Both the position numbers and the translations under genes were made by a program. DNA of 64,000 bases from Thalassospira profundimaris (GTDB lineage Bacteria > Pseudomonadota > Alphaproteobacteria > Rhodospirillales > Thalassospiraceae): positions 62,001 through 126,000 of the forward strand of contig NZ_JPWH01000007.1 of the NCBI RefSeq assembly GCF_003326755.1. The letters run 5' to 3'. Each line of letters begins with the position of its first letter. Within the stretch, counting starts at the first letter, position 1. Below the pieces are notes generated by a model, which searched no databases, was not told the origin of the DNA, and saw only the letters and a program-made list of their open reading frames with translations. Shown piece by piece: positions 8,972 to 18,024 of this stretch.

Positions 8972-9706
8972 ATGGCAGGAAGACTGGCAGGCAAAAAGGC
9001 CGTTGTAACCGCCGCAGGGCAGGGCATTGGCCGCGCAACGGCGGAAATGTTCCGCGCCGAAGGGGCAACGGTGATTGCCACCGACATTAATGAAGAGGCC
9101 CTGGCAAGCCTTTCGGGCATGGAGACCCACAAGCTGGACGTGACCGACGGGGCCGCGATTGCCGACTTTGGCAAAAAGGTCGGTGCGGTGGATGTGCTGT
9201 TTAACTGCGCGGGTTTTGTCCATCATGGCACCATCCTTGACTGCGATGAAGATGCCTATGATTTCAGCTTTAACCTGAATGTGCGCTCGCAATATCGCAT
9301 GATGCGCGCCTTGCTGCCCGCCATGCTGGAAAATGGCGGTGGCTCCATCGTTAATATGTCCTCCGTGGCCTCCTCAGTGAAGGGGGTGCCGGTGCGCTTT
9401 ATCTATGGCGCGACCAAGGCCGCCGTCATTGGCATGACCAAATCGGTCGCGGCGGATTTTGTCGGTCAAAACATTCGCTGCAACGCGATTTGCCCGGGCA
9501 CGGTCGAAAGCCCATCATTGCAGCAGCGCATGGCCTCCCAGGGCGGGGATTTTGACGAAGTCCGCAAGGCCTTTGTCGCCCGTCAGCCGATTGGCCGTAT
9601 TGGTCAGCCCGGCGAAATTGCCGCCCTTGCCACCTATCTGGCGTCCGACGAGGCAAGCTATACCACCGGTGCCATTCACATCATTGACGGCGGCTGGGTA
9701 AACTGA
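8972..9706 (+). CDS. Short-chain dehydrogenase, 2-keto-3-deoxy-L-fuconate dehydrogenase
   Basis: Expected to oxidise 2-keto-3-deoxy-L-fuconate to the 2,4-diketo acid with NAD+. The 244-residue classical SDR has the cofactor motif TAAGQGIG (13-20), an NNAG-type motif (FNCAG, about 75) and the catalytic YGATK pair Y145/K149. The start at 8972 is preferred over 8948 because AGGAG (8961-8965) is six bases upstream. The family also contains 3-hydroxybutyrate dehydrogenase type 2, but the pathway context is decisive. Confidence 0.9.
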   Translation: MAGRLAGKKAVVTAAGQGIGRATAEMFRAEGATVIATDINEEALASLSGMETHKLDVTDGAAIADFGKKVGAVDVLFNCAGFVHHGTILDCDEDAYDFSFNLNVRSQYRMMRALLPAMLENGGGSIVNMSSVASSVKGVPVRFIYGATKAAVIGMTKSVAADFVGQNIRCNAICPGTVESPSLQQRMASQGGDFDEVRKAFVARQPIGRIGQPGEIAALATYLASDEASYTTGAIHIIDGGWVN

Positions 9707-9785
9707 TCCATTCAGGGTCTGTCCAAGGTCTGTCCGGTTACGGGGTTTGGCCCCAATCTGCAAAAAATCAAAGGGATAAAGTCCA

Positions 9786-10628
9786 ATGAAACTGTTACGT
9801 TATGGTCCGGTCGGTTCGGAAAAGCCCGGTCTTTTGGATGCCAGTGGCACCATTCGCGATCTTTCCGGCGTGATTGCCGATCTTGATCCTTCGACCATCT
9901 CGCAGGAAACGTTCGATAAAATTGCTGCCCTTGATGCCGCCAGCCTGCCGGAAGTGTCGGGTGATGTGCGTATTGGTGCATGTGTGGGCCGCCCGGGCAA
10001 ATTCATTTGCATCGGTCTTAACTATTCCGACCATGCCGCTGAAACCGGCATGCAGGTGCCGCCGGAGCCGGTGATTTTCTTTAAGGCCACCTCGGCGGTT
10101 TGCGGCCCGAACGACACTGTTGAAATTCCGCGCGGCTCGGAAAAATCCGACTGGGAAGTTGAACTGGGCGTTATCATTGGCAAAGAAGCCAAATATGTTG
10201 ATGAAGCCAATGCGATGGACCATGTGGCCGGTTATTGCGTGGTCAATGACCTGTCCGAACGCGCCTTCCAGATCGAACGTTCCGGCCAGTGGGTAAAGGG
10301 CAAAAGTGCCGATACCTTCGGCCCGGTCGGCCCGTATCTGGTGACGCGCGATGAAGTCAAAGACCCGCAGAACCTGCCGATGTGGTTGACGGTTAATGGT
10401 CATAAATACCAGGATGGCAGCACCCAGACGATGGTTTACGGCGTGCAGTTTCTGATCCATTACCTGTCGCAATTCATGAGCCTGCAACCGGGCGACATCA
10501 TCTCGACCGGCACCCCTCCGGGTGTTGGCATGGGCCAAAACCCGCAGGTCTTCCTCAAGGCCGGTGACGTGATGGAACTCGGCATTGAAGGCCTGGGCAG
10601 CCAGAAACAGACAACCGTGCAGGCCTAA
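9786..10628 (+). CDS. FAH-family 2,4-diketo-3-deoxy-L-fuconate hydrolase
   Basis: Last enzyme of the oxidative fucose route, cleaving the 2,4-diketo acid to pyruvate and L-lactate. The 280-residue protein has an N-terminal cap and a C-terminal fumarylacetoacetate hydrolase fold, with metal-binding acidic residues E124 and E126 (DWEVELG), a downstream Asp (VVNDLSER) and the family ending GDIISTGTPPGVGMG. Many databases call this group ureidoglycolate lyase; that name is unlikely here, as no purine genes are nearby. A terminator follows at 10662. Confidence 0.9.
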   Translation: MKLLRYGPVGSEKPGLLDASGTIRDLSGVIADLDPSTISQETFDKIAALDAASLPEVSGDVRIGACVGRPGKFICIGLNYSDHAAETGMQVPPEPVIFFKATSAVCGPNDTVEIPRGSEKSDWEVELGVIIGKEAKYVDEANAMDHVAGYCVVNDLSERAFQIERSGQWVKGKSADTFGPVGPYLVTRDEVKDPQNLPMWLTVNGHKYQDGSTQTMVYGVQFLIHYLSQFMSLQPGDIISTGTPPGVGMGQNPQVFLKAGDVMELGIEGLGSQKQTTVQA

Positions 10629-10661
10629 TCGCCCACACGCTGTTTAAAGACCCGCATTCTA

Positions 10662-10702
10662 AAAAGTCGCCATCTGTTTAACCACGGATGGCGGCTTTTT
10701 TA
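10662..10702. terminator. Bidirectional terminator after the fucose operon
   Basis: AAAAGTCGCCATC pairs with GATGGCGGCTTTT with one G-T pair; the A tract on one side and T tract on the other suit both the fucose operon and the converging cupin gene. Confidence 0.8.
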
Positions 10703-10709
10703 TTCCGGT

Positions 10710-11102
10710 TTATTCCGGCGGCAGATCAAAACTGTTGGGCAGCGACACCCAGATCACGGTCTGCGCCTCGGGTGAATGGCGCGAAAGATGGCCTTTGCCA
10801 TGTGTATCCTCTACCAGCACAAAGCTGCCCGCTGCCACATGGCGCACCTCGCCATCACTCGTTTCGTGATCCACAGCCCCGTCCAGCCGCACCGTTAAAA
10901 CCGGCTCTGGCACCGTATGCCACGCAACCTCGCGCATCCCGGCGGGAATATGCGTGATGCGAACCCGCGACGCCGGATAACTCTCCGTCACATCAAAGGG
11001 CACAGCTTCAGGATGCACCGTGCGTTTGGTCGTTGGTAATTCGACTTCATCAAAATGCGATTCCCCGTCCGGGGTGGTATAGATGCGGAGGCATTTCATC
11101 AT
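10710..11102 (-). CDS. Small cupin-domain protein
   Basis: The 130-residue protein is a single cupin barrel: a run of beta-strand-like segments with the histidines of cupin motif 1 only partly kept (VAWHTVPEPVLTVRLDG) and motif 2 around GSFVLVEDTHGKGHLS. It may bind a metal or small acid, but no substrate can be read from it. It converges on the fucose operon and shares its terminator, so it is a separate transcription unit. A start three bases downstream is equally possible. Confidence 0.8.
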   Translation of the reverse strand: MMKCLRIYTTPDGESHFDEVELPTTKRTVHPEAVPFDVTESYPASRVRITHIPAGMREVAWHTVPEPVLTVRLDGAVDHETSDGEVRHVAAGSFVLVEDTHGKGHLSRHSPEAQTVIWVSLPNSFDLPPE

Positions 11103-11221
11103 TTTGGTCCAATTAATTTTGCTTTTCTGTGTAGATGTAGCATGATTGTAAATGTAAACATTATAGAATTTATAGGTATGCGTTTTTGTGGTGAACAGGT
11201 CGATTTCTTCGGGGGGCGTTG

Positions 11222-11533
11222 ATGTCGTTTAAGAAAAAAAGATACCTTGTGCGATTTGCTACCATTTTATCTATTTTATTGATTATTTCTTTTTCTTTTT
11301 TGCAGGGTCAGTACTGTCATGGAAAATGCCCTGATGGAGACTATTGGTATATATCAATATTTGTTGCATTTTCGGTTTATTTATTGGGGTTTTGCTTGAT
11401 GTTTTATTTTTTTACTGGTGTGTCCTGGTATGTGTATAGCTCGGGGGATAAATTTATGACCAAAAATATCGAAAAATCTGGCTTGTCGTTTTTTTTGTTG
11501 AAGGACTATCGGCCCGGAGCGCGGGATGATTAA
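11222..11533 (+). CDS. Small AT-rich two-helix membrane protein, unknown
   Basis: Not recognised. The 103-residue product has two strong hydrophobic segments (about 11-27 and 43-65), a CHGKC pair of cysteines between them that would sit outside the membrane or in the periplasm, and a basic start (MSFKKKRYLVRF). Codon use is clearly AT-rich (many ATT, TTT, TTA) compared with neighbours, suggesting recent acquisition. An ATG at 11222 follows a G-run that may act as ribosome binding site. Its stop overlaps a second tiny ORF by 8 bp. Confidence 0.5.
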   Translation: MSFKKKRYLVRFATILSILLIISFSFLQGQYCHGKCPDGDYWYISIFVAFSVYLLGFCLMFYFFTGVSWYVYSSGDKFMTKNIEKSGLSFFLLKDYRPGARDD

Positions 11534-11660
11534 AGAGAATATTTTCAGATCATATGGATCATTATATGGTGTAGGAGTTTTTCCAGGTATTATGATGAAT
11601 TTGAGCAGTATATTAGTCGTATTTTTTCGTAATTCTGAGGACTCCTCAGCTTCTTCTTAA
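11526..11660 (+). CDS. Possible 44-residue peptide overlapping the previous ORF
   Basis: An ATG inside the last codons of the upstream small membrane protein opens a 44-codon frame ending in TAA at 11658. The overlap ATGATTAA is 8 bp, a geometry seen in coupled gene pairs. The peptide has one hydrophobic stretch (about 16-34) and a Ser-rich end (EDSSASS). AT-rich codon use equals that of the upstream ORF. It is too short for confidence by itself. Confidence 0.3.
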   Translation: MIKENIFRSYGSLYGVGVFPGIMMNLSSILVVFFRNSEDSSASS

Positions 11661-11753
11661 CATGAGGTGAATTTTTCTTTTGGTCATCTTGTTTAGGCGA
11701 TTTTTGAATCAGTCAGTTTGTCGTTGTGCGTTTTGTGATTTCTTTACCACTCG

Positions 11754-13160
11754 TTACACATCCCCACCCAACGCCTGATACAGCGTCACCAGATTTAAAA
11801 TCTGGTTGAGCTGGTTTTGCAGGAGGGATTCTTCGGCGGTGCGGCGGGTTTCCTGGGCATCGAGCCAGCTTTGCATGGAGACGGCACCGGCGCGAAAACG
11901 GGTTTCGTAGATGCGTTCGGCGTTGCGGGCATCATCAAGGGCGGCACGCAGGTTTTGGGCCTGTGCGATATAGTGGTCGCGTGCGGACAGGGCGGTTTCA
12001 ACGTCGCTGAAGGCCTGATAGAGGGTTTGGCGGTAAGTGATCACATCCTGTTTATACTGGGCTTCGGAGACACGGATATTAAGCTGTCTTTCGTTCCAGT
12101 TGAGGAAGGGCAGGGCGATGTTTGCGCCCAATGTGCCAATCGGGTTTTCCAGAAGGTTGCGCAACTGGTCGCTGCTGGTGCCAAGCTCGCCCGTTAGGTT
12201 CAGGGTTGGCAGCAGGCTGGTTTTGACGGAATTGATATTGGCAACATCGGCGCGCAGGCGAAGCTCTGCGGCCTTAACATCCGGGCGGCGGGCCAGAAGG
12301 CCGGCGGGCAGGCCGGATTTAACCACCGGCAGGGTGCCATCGGGCAGGGTTTTGCGGGCGATGGCGATTTGTTGTGGCGGCTGGTTAAACAGGATCGACA
12401 GCGCGTTTTTATTGGCTTTCAGGCTTTGTTCGATCTGGGTGGCATTGGCAAGCTGGCTTTCCAGGCTGCGGCGGGATTCATAAAGTTCAAGCGAGCTTGA
12501 CGCGCCGGACTGGTATTTTACATTGACCAGTTCCAGCGTTTTGCGGGCATAGTCAATGCTGGCCCGGGCAATGGCAAGGCGTTGCTGGTCATACACACTT
12601 TGCCAATACAGGTTCGCCGTGGTGCCGGTCAGGGTCAGGGCGGTGCTGGCGCGGTCCTTTTCGGTTGCCAGGGCTTCCCATTTTTTGGCGTCATATGTGC
12701 TGCCAAGTTTTCCCCATAAATCGACCTCGTAACTGACGCGGCTGGTGGTGCCATAGCTGCGCGTGATGCGCCCGGTATCAAGGTTGCGCGCGGAGGAGGC
12801 ATTGGCCCCGGCGGACAGGTCGGGGAACAGGTCGGTTTTGGCAATGCCTGCCTGAAGCTGTGCCTGGCGCACCTTGATGGTGGCCGCCGCAAGATCGTTA
12901 TTTTGCGCCAGCGCATTGGCAATAAGCCGGTCAAGCGCCGGGTCGTTGAAATTGTGCCACCAGTTGGACGGCGCCAGGGCAAGATCGTTATGGGCTGTTT
13001 TGTTGCCAGTGCCTGCTGCGGGGCTGTTGTTACCGTCACTGTACCACCCTGCAGGCAGGGTGACATCGGGCGCGTTGTAGGTGGTTTTTTCCAGGCTGGA
13101 ACAGCCCGCAAGCAAAAGCAGACCCAGGATGGTGCCGGTTTTGAGGGTTGATTTCAGCAT
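11754..13160 (-). CDS. TolC-like outer membrane efflux lipoprotein (NodT family)
   Basis: The 468-residue protein starts with a lipoprotein signal ending LLAGC (Cys20) and continues with two repeats of the outer membrane efflux protein domain rich in long coiled helices. It would form the outer membrane exit duct for MacAB. It is the last gene of the operon macA-macB-nodT, 10 bp after macB. NodT-family ducts normally pair with RND pumps; pairing with a MacB-type ABC exporter here follows from the operon. Confidence 0.92.
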   Translation of the reverse strand: MLKSTLKTGTILGLLLLAGCSSLEKTTYNAPDVTLPAGWYSDGNNSPAAGTGNKTAHNDLALAPSNWWHNFNDPALDRLIANALAQNNDLAAATIKVRQAQLQAGIAKTDLFPDLSAGANASSARNLDTGRITRSYGTTSRVSYEVDLWGKLGSTYDAKKWEALATEKDRASTALTLTGTTANLYWQSVYDQQRLAIARASIDYARKTLELVNVKYQSGASSSLELYESRRSLESQLANATQIEQSLKANKNALSILFNQPPQQIAIARKTLPDGTLPVVKSGLPAGLLARRPDVKAAELRLRADVANINSVKTSLLPTLNLTGELGTSSDQLRNLLENPIGTLGANIALPFLNWNERQLNIRVSEAQYKQDVITYRQTLYQAFSDVETALSARDHYIAQAQNLRAALDDARNAERIYETRFRAGAVSMQSWLDAQETRRTAEESLLQNQLNQILNLVTLYQALGGDV

Positions 13161-13170
13161 TTTTTATCCT

Positions 13171-15132
13171 TCAGTCCCGGTTCAGGGCATCGACAGGGTT
13201 AAGGCGGGCGGCATTACGCGCGGGCAGGAAGCCAAACAGAACCCCGATCATCGACGAGCAGGCAAAGGCTGCAATAATGGATGTGGTGGAATAAATCATC
13301 TGGAACGGCGTGCCGAGCGTGCCAAACAAAACCCCGATCAACAGGGCAAGCCCGATGCCAAGCCCCCCGCCAATCAGGCAGACCAAAACCGCCTCGATCA
13401 GGAACTGGCGCAGAATATCGCCCTGCCGCGCCCCCACAGCCATGCGCACGCCAATTTCTCCGGTGCGTTCGGTGACGGAAACCAGCATGATATTCATAAC
13501 CCCAATGCCCCCGACAATCAGCGAAATTACCGCGATGGATGATACCAGCAGGGTCAGGGTGGCGGTTGTGGTTTCAATGGTTTTGCGGATGGTATCGGTA
13601 TTGATGGTGAAAAAATCCCGCGTGCCGTGGCGGCGTTGCAGAAATTCGGTAATTTTCTGATCGGCCAGTTTGGTGTCCACCGCATCGGCAACACGCACCG
13701 TGATGCTGGTCAGGTAATTTTGCCCGGTCAGCCGGGTCATAACGGTGGTGTAGGGCAACCAGACATTGAGGCTGTCACCCCGGCCAAAGGCGCTGTCATA
13801 GGGTTTGGTGACGCCAATGACACGCACGGGGACGGATCCCAGCAAAATTACCTTGCCCAGCGGATCTTCGCCATTGGGAAACAGCTTGTCGCGGGTGTTG
13901 TTGTCGATAATCGCATCCTGGGCACGGTTATCAACAGAACGCTGGTTAAACCAGATGCCTGATGCCATTTCATAGCCGCGCACACGGTCATAATCCACAC
14001 CAACGCCGGTGACGGAGGATGTGACCTCGATATTGCGATAGCGCAGGGTCACACTGGTGGACACGCTGGGTGTGACGCTATCGACGTAATACTGGTTATT
14101 GAGCGCATTGGCATCGCCCGCCGTAAGGGTGCGGATGGCATCGGCATCGCGGTCGCCAAAATCCTTGCCCCGGCGAATATCGATGGTGTTGGTGCCAATC
14201 GAACTGATGTCGGCCAGAACCTTTTCACGCGATCCGGTGCCAAGGGCAACAACCGAAACGACGGAGGCAATGCCGATGATAATGCCCAGCATGGTCAGAA
14301 AGGTGCGCAGGCGATGCGCCATCATGGCGACCAGCGCCATCCTGAAGGCTTCACCAAAGCGGCCAAATTCCGCGATCAGGCGGTTGCCTTCGGGTTTTTG
14401 CGCAATGGGCGCGGGGGGAGTGTTTTCGCCGCTGCCGGTTGCGGTCTGGCGTTCATCGCGGATGATTTCGCCATCAAGAATTTCGATCACCCGTTCGGCA
14501 TGGGCGGCAACATTGGCATCGTGGGTGACAAGGATAACCGTGTGTCCGTCGGCATGAAGATCGCGCAAAAGGGCCAGGGTTTGCTCGCCGCTTTTGCTGT
14601 CAAGCGCGCCGGTGGGTTCATCGGCCAGTATCACATCACCGCCATTCATCAGCGCACGCGCGATGCTGACACGCTGTTGCTGCCCGCCGGAAAGCTGGCC
14701 GGGGCGGTGATGGGTGCGGTCGCCCAAACCGACCTTTTCCAGCAGGCTTCTGGCCCGGTCATGGCGCTGGCTGGCGGAATAACCGGCATAAATGGCCGGG
14801 ACCTCGACATTGCCAAGCGCGGTCAGGTCGGATAACAGGTGATAGCGTTGAAAAATAAAGCCGAAATATTCCCGGCGGAGCGCGGCAAGCTCGTCGGCTT
14901 CCAGCGCATCGGTGGCACGGCCATTCACGCGATAGGTGCCGCGCGTGGGCTGGTCCAGGCAGCCCAGAATATTCATCAGCGTTGATTTGCCAGAGCCCGA
15001 GGCCCCGACAATCGCCACCATTTCACCGCGTTCGATGGTCAGGTTGACACCTTTGAGAACCGCGATTTTCTGGTCGCCTGCCGGGTATTCACGCCACAGG
15101 TCGGTAATTTCGATCAACGGGGCCTGTTGCAT
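13171..15132 (-). CDS. macB: MacB-type ABC exporter (ATPase-permease)
   Basis: This 653-residue protein has an N-terminal ABC ATPase with Walker [10 protein letters not shown] (43-51), signature LSGGQQQR (about 148) and Walker B ILADEPT (about 170). A MacB periplasmic core and FtsX-like four-helix membrane domain follow (first helix about 280, last three about 530-645). MacB moves substrates from the periplasm out through a TolC-like duct: macrolides, peptides, lipopeptide siderophores or heme precursors in different species. It starts one base after the macA stop. No substrate is evident. Confidence 0.94.
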   Translation of the reverse strand: MQQAPLIEITDLWREYPAGDQKIAVLKGVNLTIERGEMVAIVGASGSGKSTLMNILGCLDQPTRGTYRVNGRATDALEADELAALRREYFGFIFQRYHLLSDLTALGNVEVPAIYAGYSASQRHDRARSLLEKVGLGDRTHHRPGQLSGGQQQRVSIARALMNGGDVILADEPTGALDSKSGEQTLALLRDLHADGHTVILVTHDANVAAHAERVIEILDGEIIRDERQTATGSGENTPPAPIAQKPEGNRLIAEFGRFGEAFRMALVAMMAHRLRTFLTMLGIIIGIASVVSVVALGTGSREKVLADISSIGTNTIDIRRGKDFGDRDADAIRTLTAGDANALNNQYYVDSVTPSVSTSVTLRYRNIEVTSSVTGVGVDYDRVRGYEMASGIWFNQRSVDNRAQDAIIDNNTRDKLFPNGEDPLGKVILLGSVPVRVIGVTKPYDSAFGRGDSLNVWLPYTTVMTRLTGQNYLTSITVRVADAVDTKLADQKITEFLQRRHGTRDFFTINTDTIRKTIETTTATLTLLVSSIAVISLIVGGIGVMNIMLVSVTERTGEIGVRMAVGARQGDILRQFLIEAVLVCLIGGGLGIGLALLIGVLFGTLGTPFQMIYSTTSIIAAFACSSMIGVLFGFLPARNAARLNPVDALNRD

Positions 15133-15133
15133 G

Positions 15134-16309
15134 TCAGAATCTCATTCCCCGGGGGCCGTTTGCGTTGGCACTGGCACCACTGGCCGCACCGATGATCACG
15201 GTGTCGCCTTCTTGCAGGCCCGCTGTGATCTGGGCTTTGACATTGGTATTCAGGCCCACCGTGACGGGTTGTTTTTTAACCGTTCCCTCCTTGCCGGGCA
15301 TTTCGACATAGCTTTCGCCATCCGGGCCGGTTTTAAGGGCGGATGCGGGAATGATCAGGGCATCCTTGACCGATTTGAGGATGATGGTCACTTCGGTTGT
15401 CATGGCAATGCGCAGGATGCCATCGGGGTTGGAAATATCAAACAGGGCATTGTAGTAGACCGCCTTGTTGTCGGCCAGGCCATCGTCATTATCCTTGATT
15501 GCGTCCGGCGCGGGTTCAATGGCGCGCAATGTGGCGTGATAACGTGAATCCGGATCTCCCAGAATGGTGAAATAAACCTCCTGTCCCGGTTTGACGCGAA
15601 TGACATCGGCCTCCGAAATTTCGGCCTTCACCGTCATGGTCGAAAGCTGGGCGAGCTTGAGAATGGTCGGTGTTGATTGCACCGCATTGACCGTTTGTCC
15701 GACCTTGACGGGCAGGGATACCACCGTGCCATCCATCGGGGCGCGAATTTTGGTGTAATTCAGGTCGATTTGTGCTGTATCCACCGCGATGCGGGCCTGA
15801 TCGATCTGGGCATTAAGCGCGTTGATTTCCGCCTTGGTCACGGCCAGGGTGGCCTCGGCATTTTCAAGGTCTTCCTGGGGGCTGGCATCAAGGCGGCGCA
15901 TTTCCTTTTGCCGTTGATAGGCCTTTTGCGCCTGGCGCAGGGTTGCCTGTTTGGAGGCAAGCTGGGCCTCGATATTGGCGAGTTTTGCCTTGGCATCGCT
16001 TAGGGCATTTTGCTGGGTGGAAGGGTCAATTTCGGCAATCATGTCGCCTTCCTTGATGACATCGCCCAGGGACACATAAAGTTTTTTGATTTGTCCGGAA
16101 ACCTGTGCGCCGACCGAGACAAGCTGCGATGCCTCCAGCGCGCCCGTGGCCAGAACCGTGCTTTCAAGATCGCCGCGTGACACTTTGGCCGTCACATAGT
16201 CTGGCGCGGTTTCGGGCGGAAAAACATAAGTGCGGCCCAGCCATCCGCCAGCGCCAAGCAATATCAGGATAATGATGATGGTTCCGGGGCGGGTAAGCAG
16301 TTTTTTCAT
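15134..16309 (-). CDS. macA: MacA-like periplasmic adaptor (HlyD/RND family)
   Basis: This 391-residue membrane fusion protein has an N-terminal anchor (about 9-24), a lipoyl/barrel-sandwich half, a long alpha-helical hairpin (about 95-175, rich in Ala, Gln and Lys), then the second lipoyl half and beta-barrel. It bridges MacB and the outer membrane duct. The start at 16309 gives the usual MacA opening (MKKLL and a hydrophobic helix); an upstream in-frame extension to 16462 has no protein-like character. First gene of the operon; the promoter must lie in 16310-16847. Confidence 0.92.
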   Translation of the reverse strand: MKKLLTRPGTIIIILILLGAGGWLGRTYVFPPETAPDYVTAKVSRGDLESTVLATGALEASQLVSVGAQVSGQIKKLYVSLGDVIKEGDMIAEIDPSTQQNALSDAKAKLANIEAQLASKQATLRQAQKAYQRQKEMRRLDASPQEDLENAEATLAVTKAEINALNAQIDQARIAVDTAQIDLNYTKIRAPMDGTVVSLPVKVGQTVNAVQSTPTILKLAQLSTMTVKAEISEADVIRVKPGQEVYFTILGDPDSRYHATLRAIEPAPDAIKDNDDGLADNKAVYYNALFDISNPDGILRIAMTTEVTIILKSVKDALIIPASALKTGPDGESYVEMPGKEGTVKKQPVTVGLNTNVKAQITAGLQEGDTVIIGAASGASANANGPRGMRF

Positions 16310-16847
16310 GAAAATCCGTGGGGCTGAAGGCGCAAACAGGGGACAGGAACAGGGCGTGAATATATGACAGTTTTCTTGAGTATCATTCCTTTGCCCCATT
16401 GGGGGCGATTTGACAAAAATTTTATGCAGCCTGGCAATGTATATCTTTAAGGCGACAACCATATGGTGTCCGTCCTGCGATCGCGCATCTGCAACAGCCG
16501 GTTTGACCGATAAAAATTCATGGCAGCCGTGTTTGGGGGGATGGGCCCGCGATAATAGTTTTCTTGCGAAGGGGGCCGGAAAATATTATCAACACCGCGT
16601 GCGGCGTAACGGGGCCATGCCGTCATTTTCATGACAGATTGAATATCTGGTATCGCGACATCGCCAGTCACATATCATTCATGAAATTGTCAGGTTTCAT
16701 GTCGTATAATCTTGAAGTTTATTCGTGTTAAATTATTTAAAGTTTCAACAAGATAAGGGACATTGACGCATCTGCGCCAAACGGGCCTGCCCGCACCAGC
16801 CCCCGATTGTGCAGGCGATGTGTTGATCGCCATGACGGTTCACAAGA
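16310..16847. promoter_or_regulatory. 538-bp divergent intergenic region between macA and the glycosyltransferase operon
   Basis: No convincing gene is seen. It must carry promoters for both operons. A TATAAT hexamer stands at 16705-16710. The motif TTTCATG(A/T)C occurs at 16627-16635 and 16695-16703, and the palindrome TTCATGAA lies between them at 16678-16685, so a regulator site is possible. The short open frames here look random. Confidence 0.4.
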
Positions 16848-17660
16848 ATGACGACTGATAAAAACGCCTTGCCTGACCAACCGGCTTCATCCCCGATGAC
16901 GGCTGATGATACCGCCGCACCCGAAAGGGAAAATCGTGTGACAGAATTGTCGGTGGTGGTGCCCGTCAAGAACGAAGCCGAAAATATCGAACCGCTTGTC
17001 ACCGAAATTGTCGCCGCCCTGCGGGGCAAGGTGCCGTTTGACATTATTTATGTCGATGATGGCAGTACGGATGAAACCACAACCATCATTCGCAATTTGC
17101 GCCAGCGGGTTGAAGAACTGCATTTGATTTGCCATGAAAAAAGCTGTGGTCAGTCAATTGCGGTTTTAACCGGGGTGAAACATGCACGCGGCAAGCTGAT
17201 TGTGACCCTTGATGGCGACGGGCAGAACGACCCGGCCGATATTCCGCAATTGCTGGAACGCTATCGCGCCGAGGGGGCTGATGCGCAGGTTCTGATCGCG
17301 GGCTGGCGGGCCAATCGGCATGATACGGCAATGAAGCGCATACAGTCGCGGATTGCCAACAAGGTACGCGGGGGCCTGTTAAAGGATCAGACGCCCGATA
17401 CCGGCTGTGGCATCAAGCTGTTTCGCCGCGAGGATTTTTTGGCTTTCCCGCGTTTTAACCATATGCACCGGTTTTTGCCGGCCTTGATGTTACGCGACGG
17501 GGGGCGGGTTTTTTCGGTGGCGGTCAATCACCGGCCACGGTTGCGGGGGCAGTCAAATTACAGCATGATGAACCGGCTTTGGGTTGGTATTGTTGATATT
17601 ATGGGTGTGATGTGGCTTCAGGCCCGTGCCAAAACACCCGTTGTGAAATCAAAAGAATAG
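16848..17660 (+). CDS. Family 2 glycosyltransferase (polyprenyl-phosphate sugar synthase type)
   Basis: This 270-residue GT2 enzyme resembles dolichyl-phosphate mannose synthase, ArnC and RgtE. After a 30-residue tail, the GT-A fold has VVPVKNEAENI, the nucleotide-sugar site YVDDGSTD and the metal motif DGDGQNDP. It lacks the C-terminal membrane helices of ArnC. It should charge a polyprenyl phosphate with a sugar on the cytoplasmic side. With the LABN protein and the GT39/83 transferase downstream it forms a make-flip-transfer set, as for lipid A sugar modification. The sugar is unknown. Confidence 0.88.
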   Translation: MTTDKNALPDQPASSPMTADDTAAPERENRVTELSVVVPVKNEAENIEPLVTEIVAALRGKVPFDIIYVDDGSTDETTTIIRNLRQRVEELHLICHEKSCGQSIAVLTGVKHARGKLIVTLDGDGQNDPADIPQLLERYRAEGADAQVLIAGWRANRHDTAMKRIQSRIANKVRGGLLKDQTPDTGCGIKLFRREDFLAFPRFNHMHRFLPALMLRDGGRVFSVAVNHRPRLRGQSNYSMMNRLWVGIVDIMGVMWLQARAKTPVVKSKE

Positions 17661-17670
17661 GAGGGCGGCG

Positions 17671-17997
17671 ATGCACGACTGGCTTGCACGGTTGTTATCC
17701 AATCTCGACGCCTGGTTTGTTCTGGGTGTTGTGGGACAGGTGATGTTTTCCGGCCGGTTTCTGGTTCAGTGGCTGGTCAGTGAAAAACATGCCAAAAGCA
17801 TTGTTCCCGTCGCGTTCTGGTATCTGAGCATTGCGGGCGGGATCTGCCTGATGGTGTATGGCCTGAAACGGGCCGAGCCGATTATTATTCTGGGCCAGTC
17901 CTTTGGCCTGATTGTGTATGCGCGCAATCTGTATTTCATCCATCGCGAAAAACGTGACGCCAAAACAGAAACCATTCCGTCAGTTGTGGCGGAATAA
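17671..17997 (+). CDS. Lipid-A-disaccharide synthase N-terminal-like (LABN) membrane protein
   Basis: The 108-residue protein has three hydrophobic helices and the family block GRFLVQWLVSEK followed by VPVAFWYLSI and a GQxFGLIVYARNLYFI end. LABN domains resemble small PQ-loop/SMR membrane folds and often stand between a GT2 and a GT83 gene. A role in moving the lipid-linked sugar across the membrane is inferred from this position, not proven for the family. It starts 10 bp after the GT2 stop. Confidence 0.88.
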   Translation: MHDWLARLLSNLDAWFVLGVVGQVMFSGRFLVQWLVSEKHAKSIVPVAFWYLSIAGGICLMVYGLKRAEPIIILGQSFGLIVYARNLYFIHREKRDAKTETIPSVVAE

Positions 17998-18024
17998 CGC
18001 GGCTTTTAATCATACGGAAAACAG

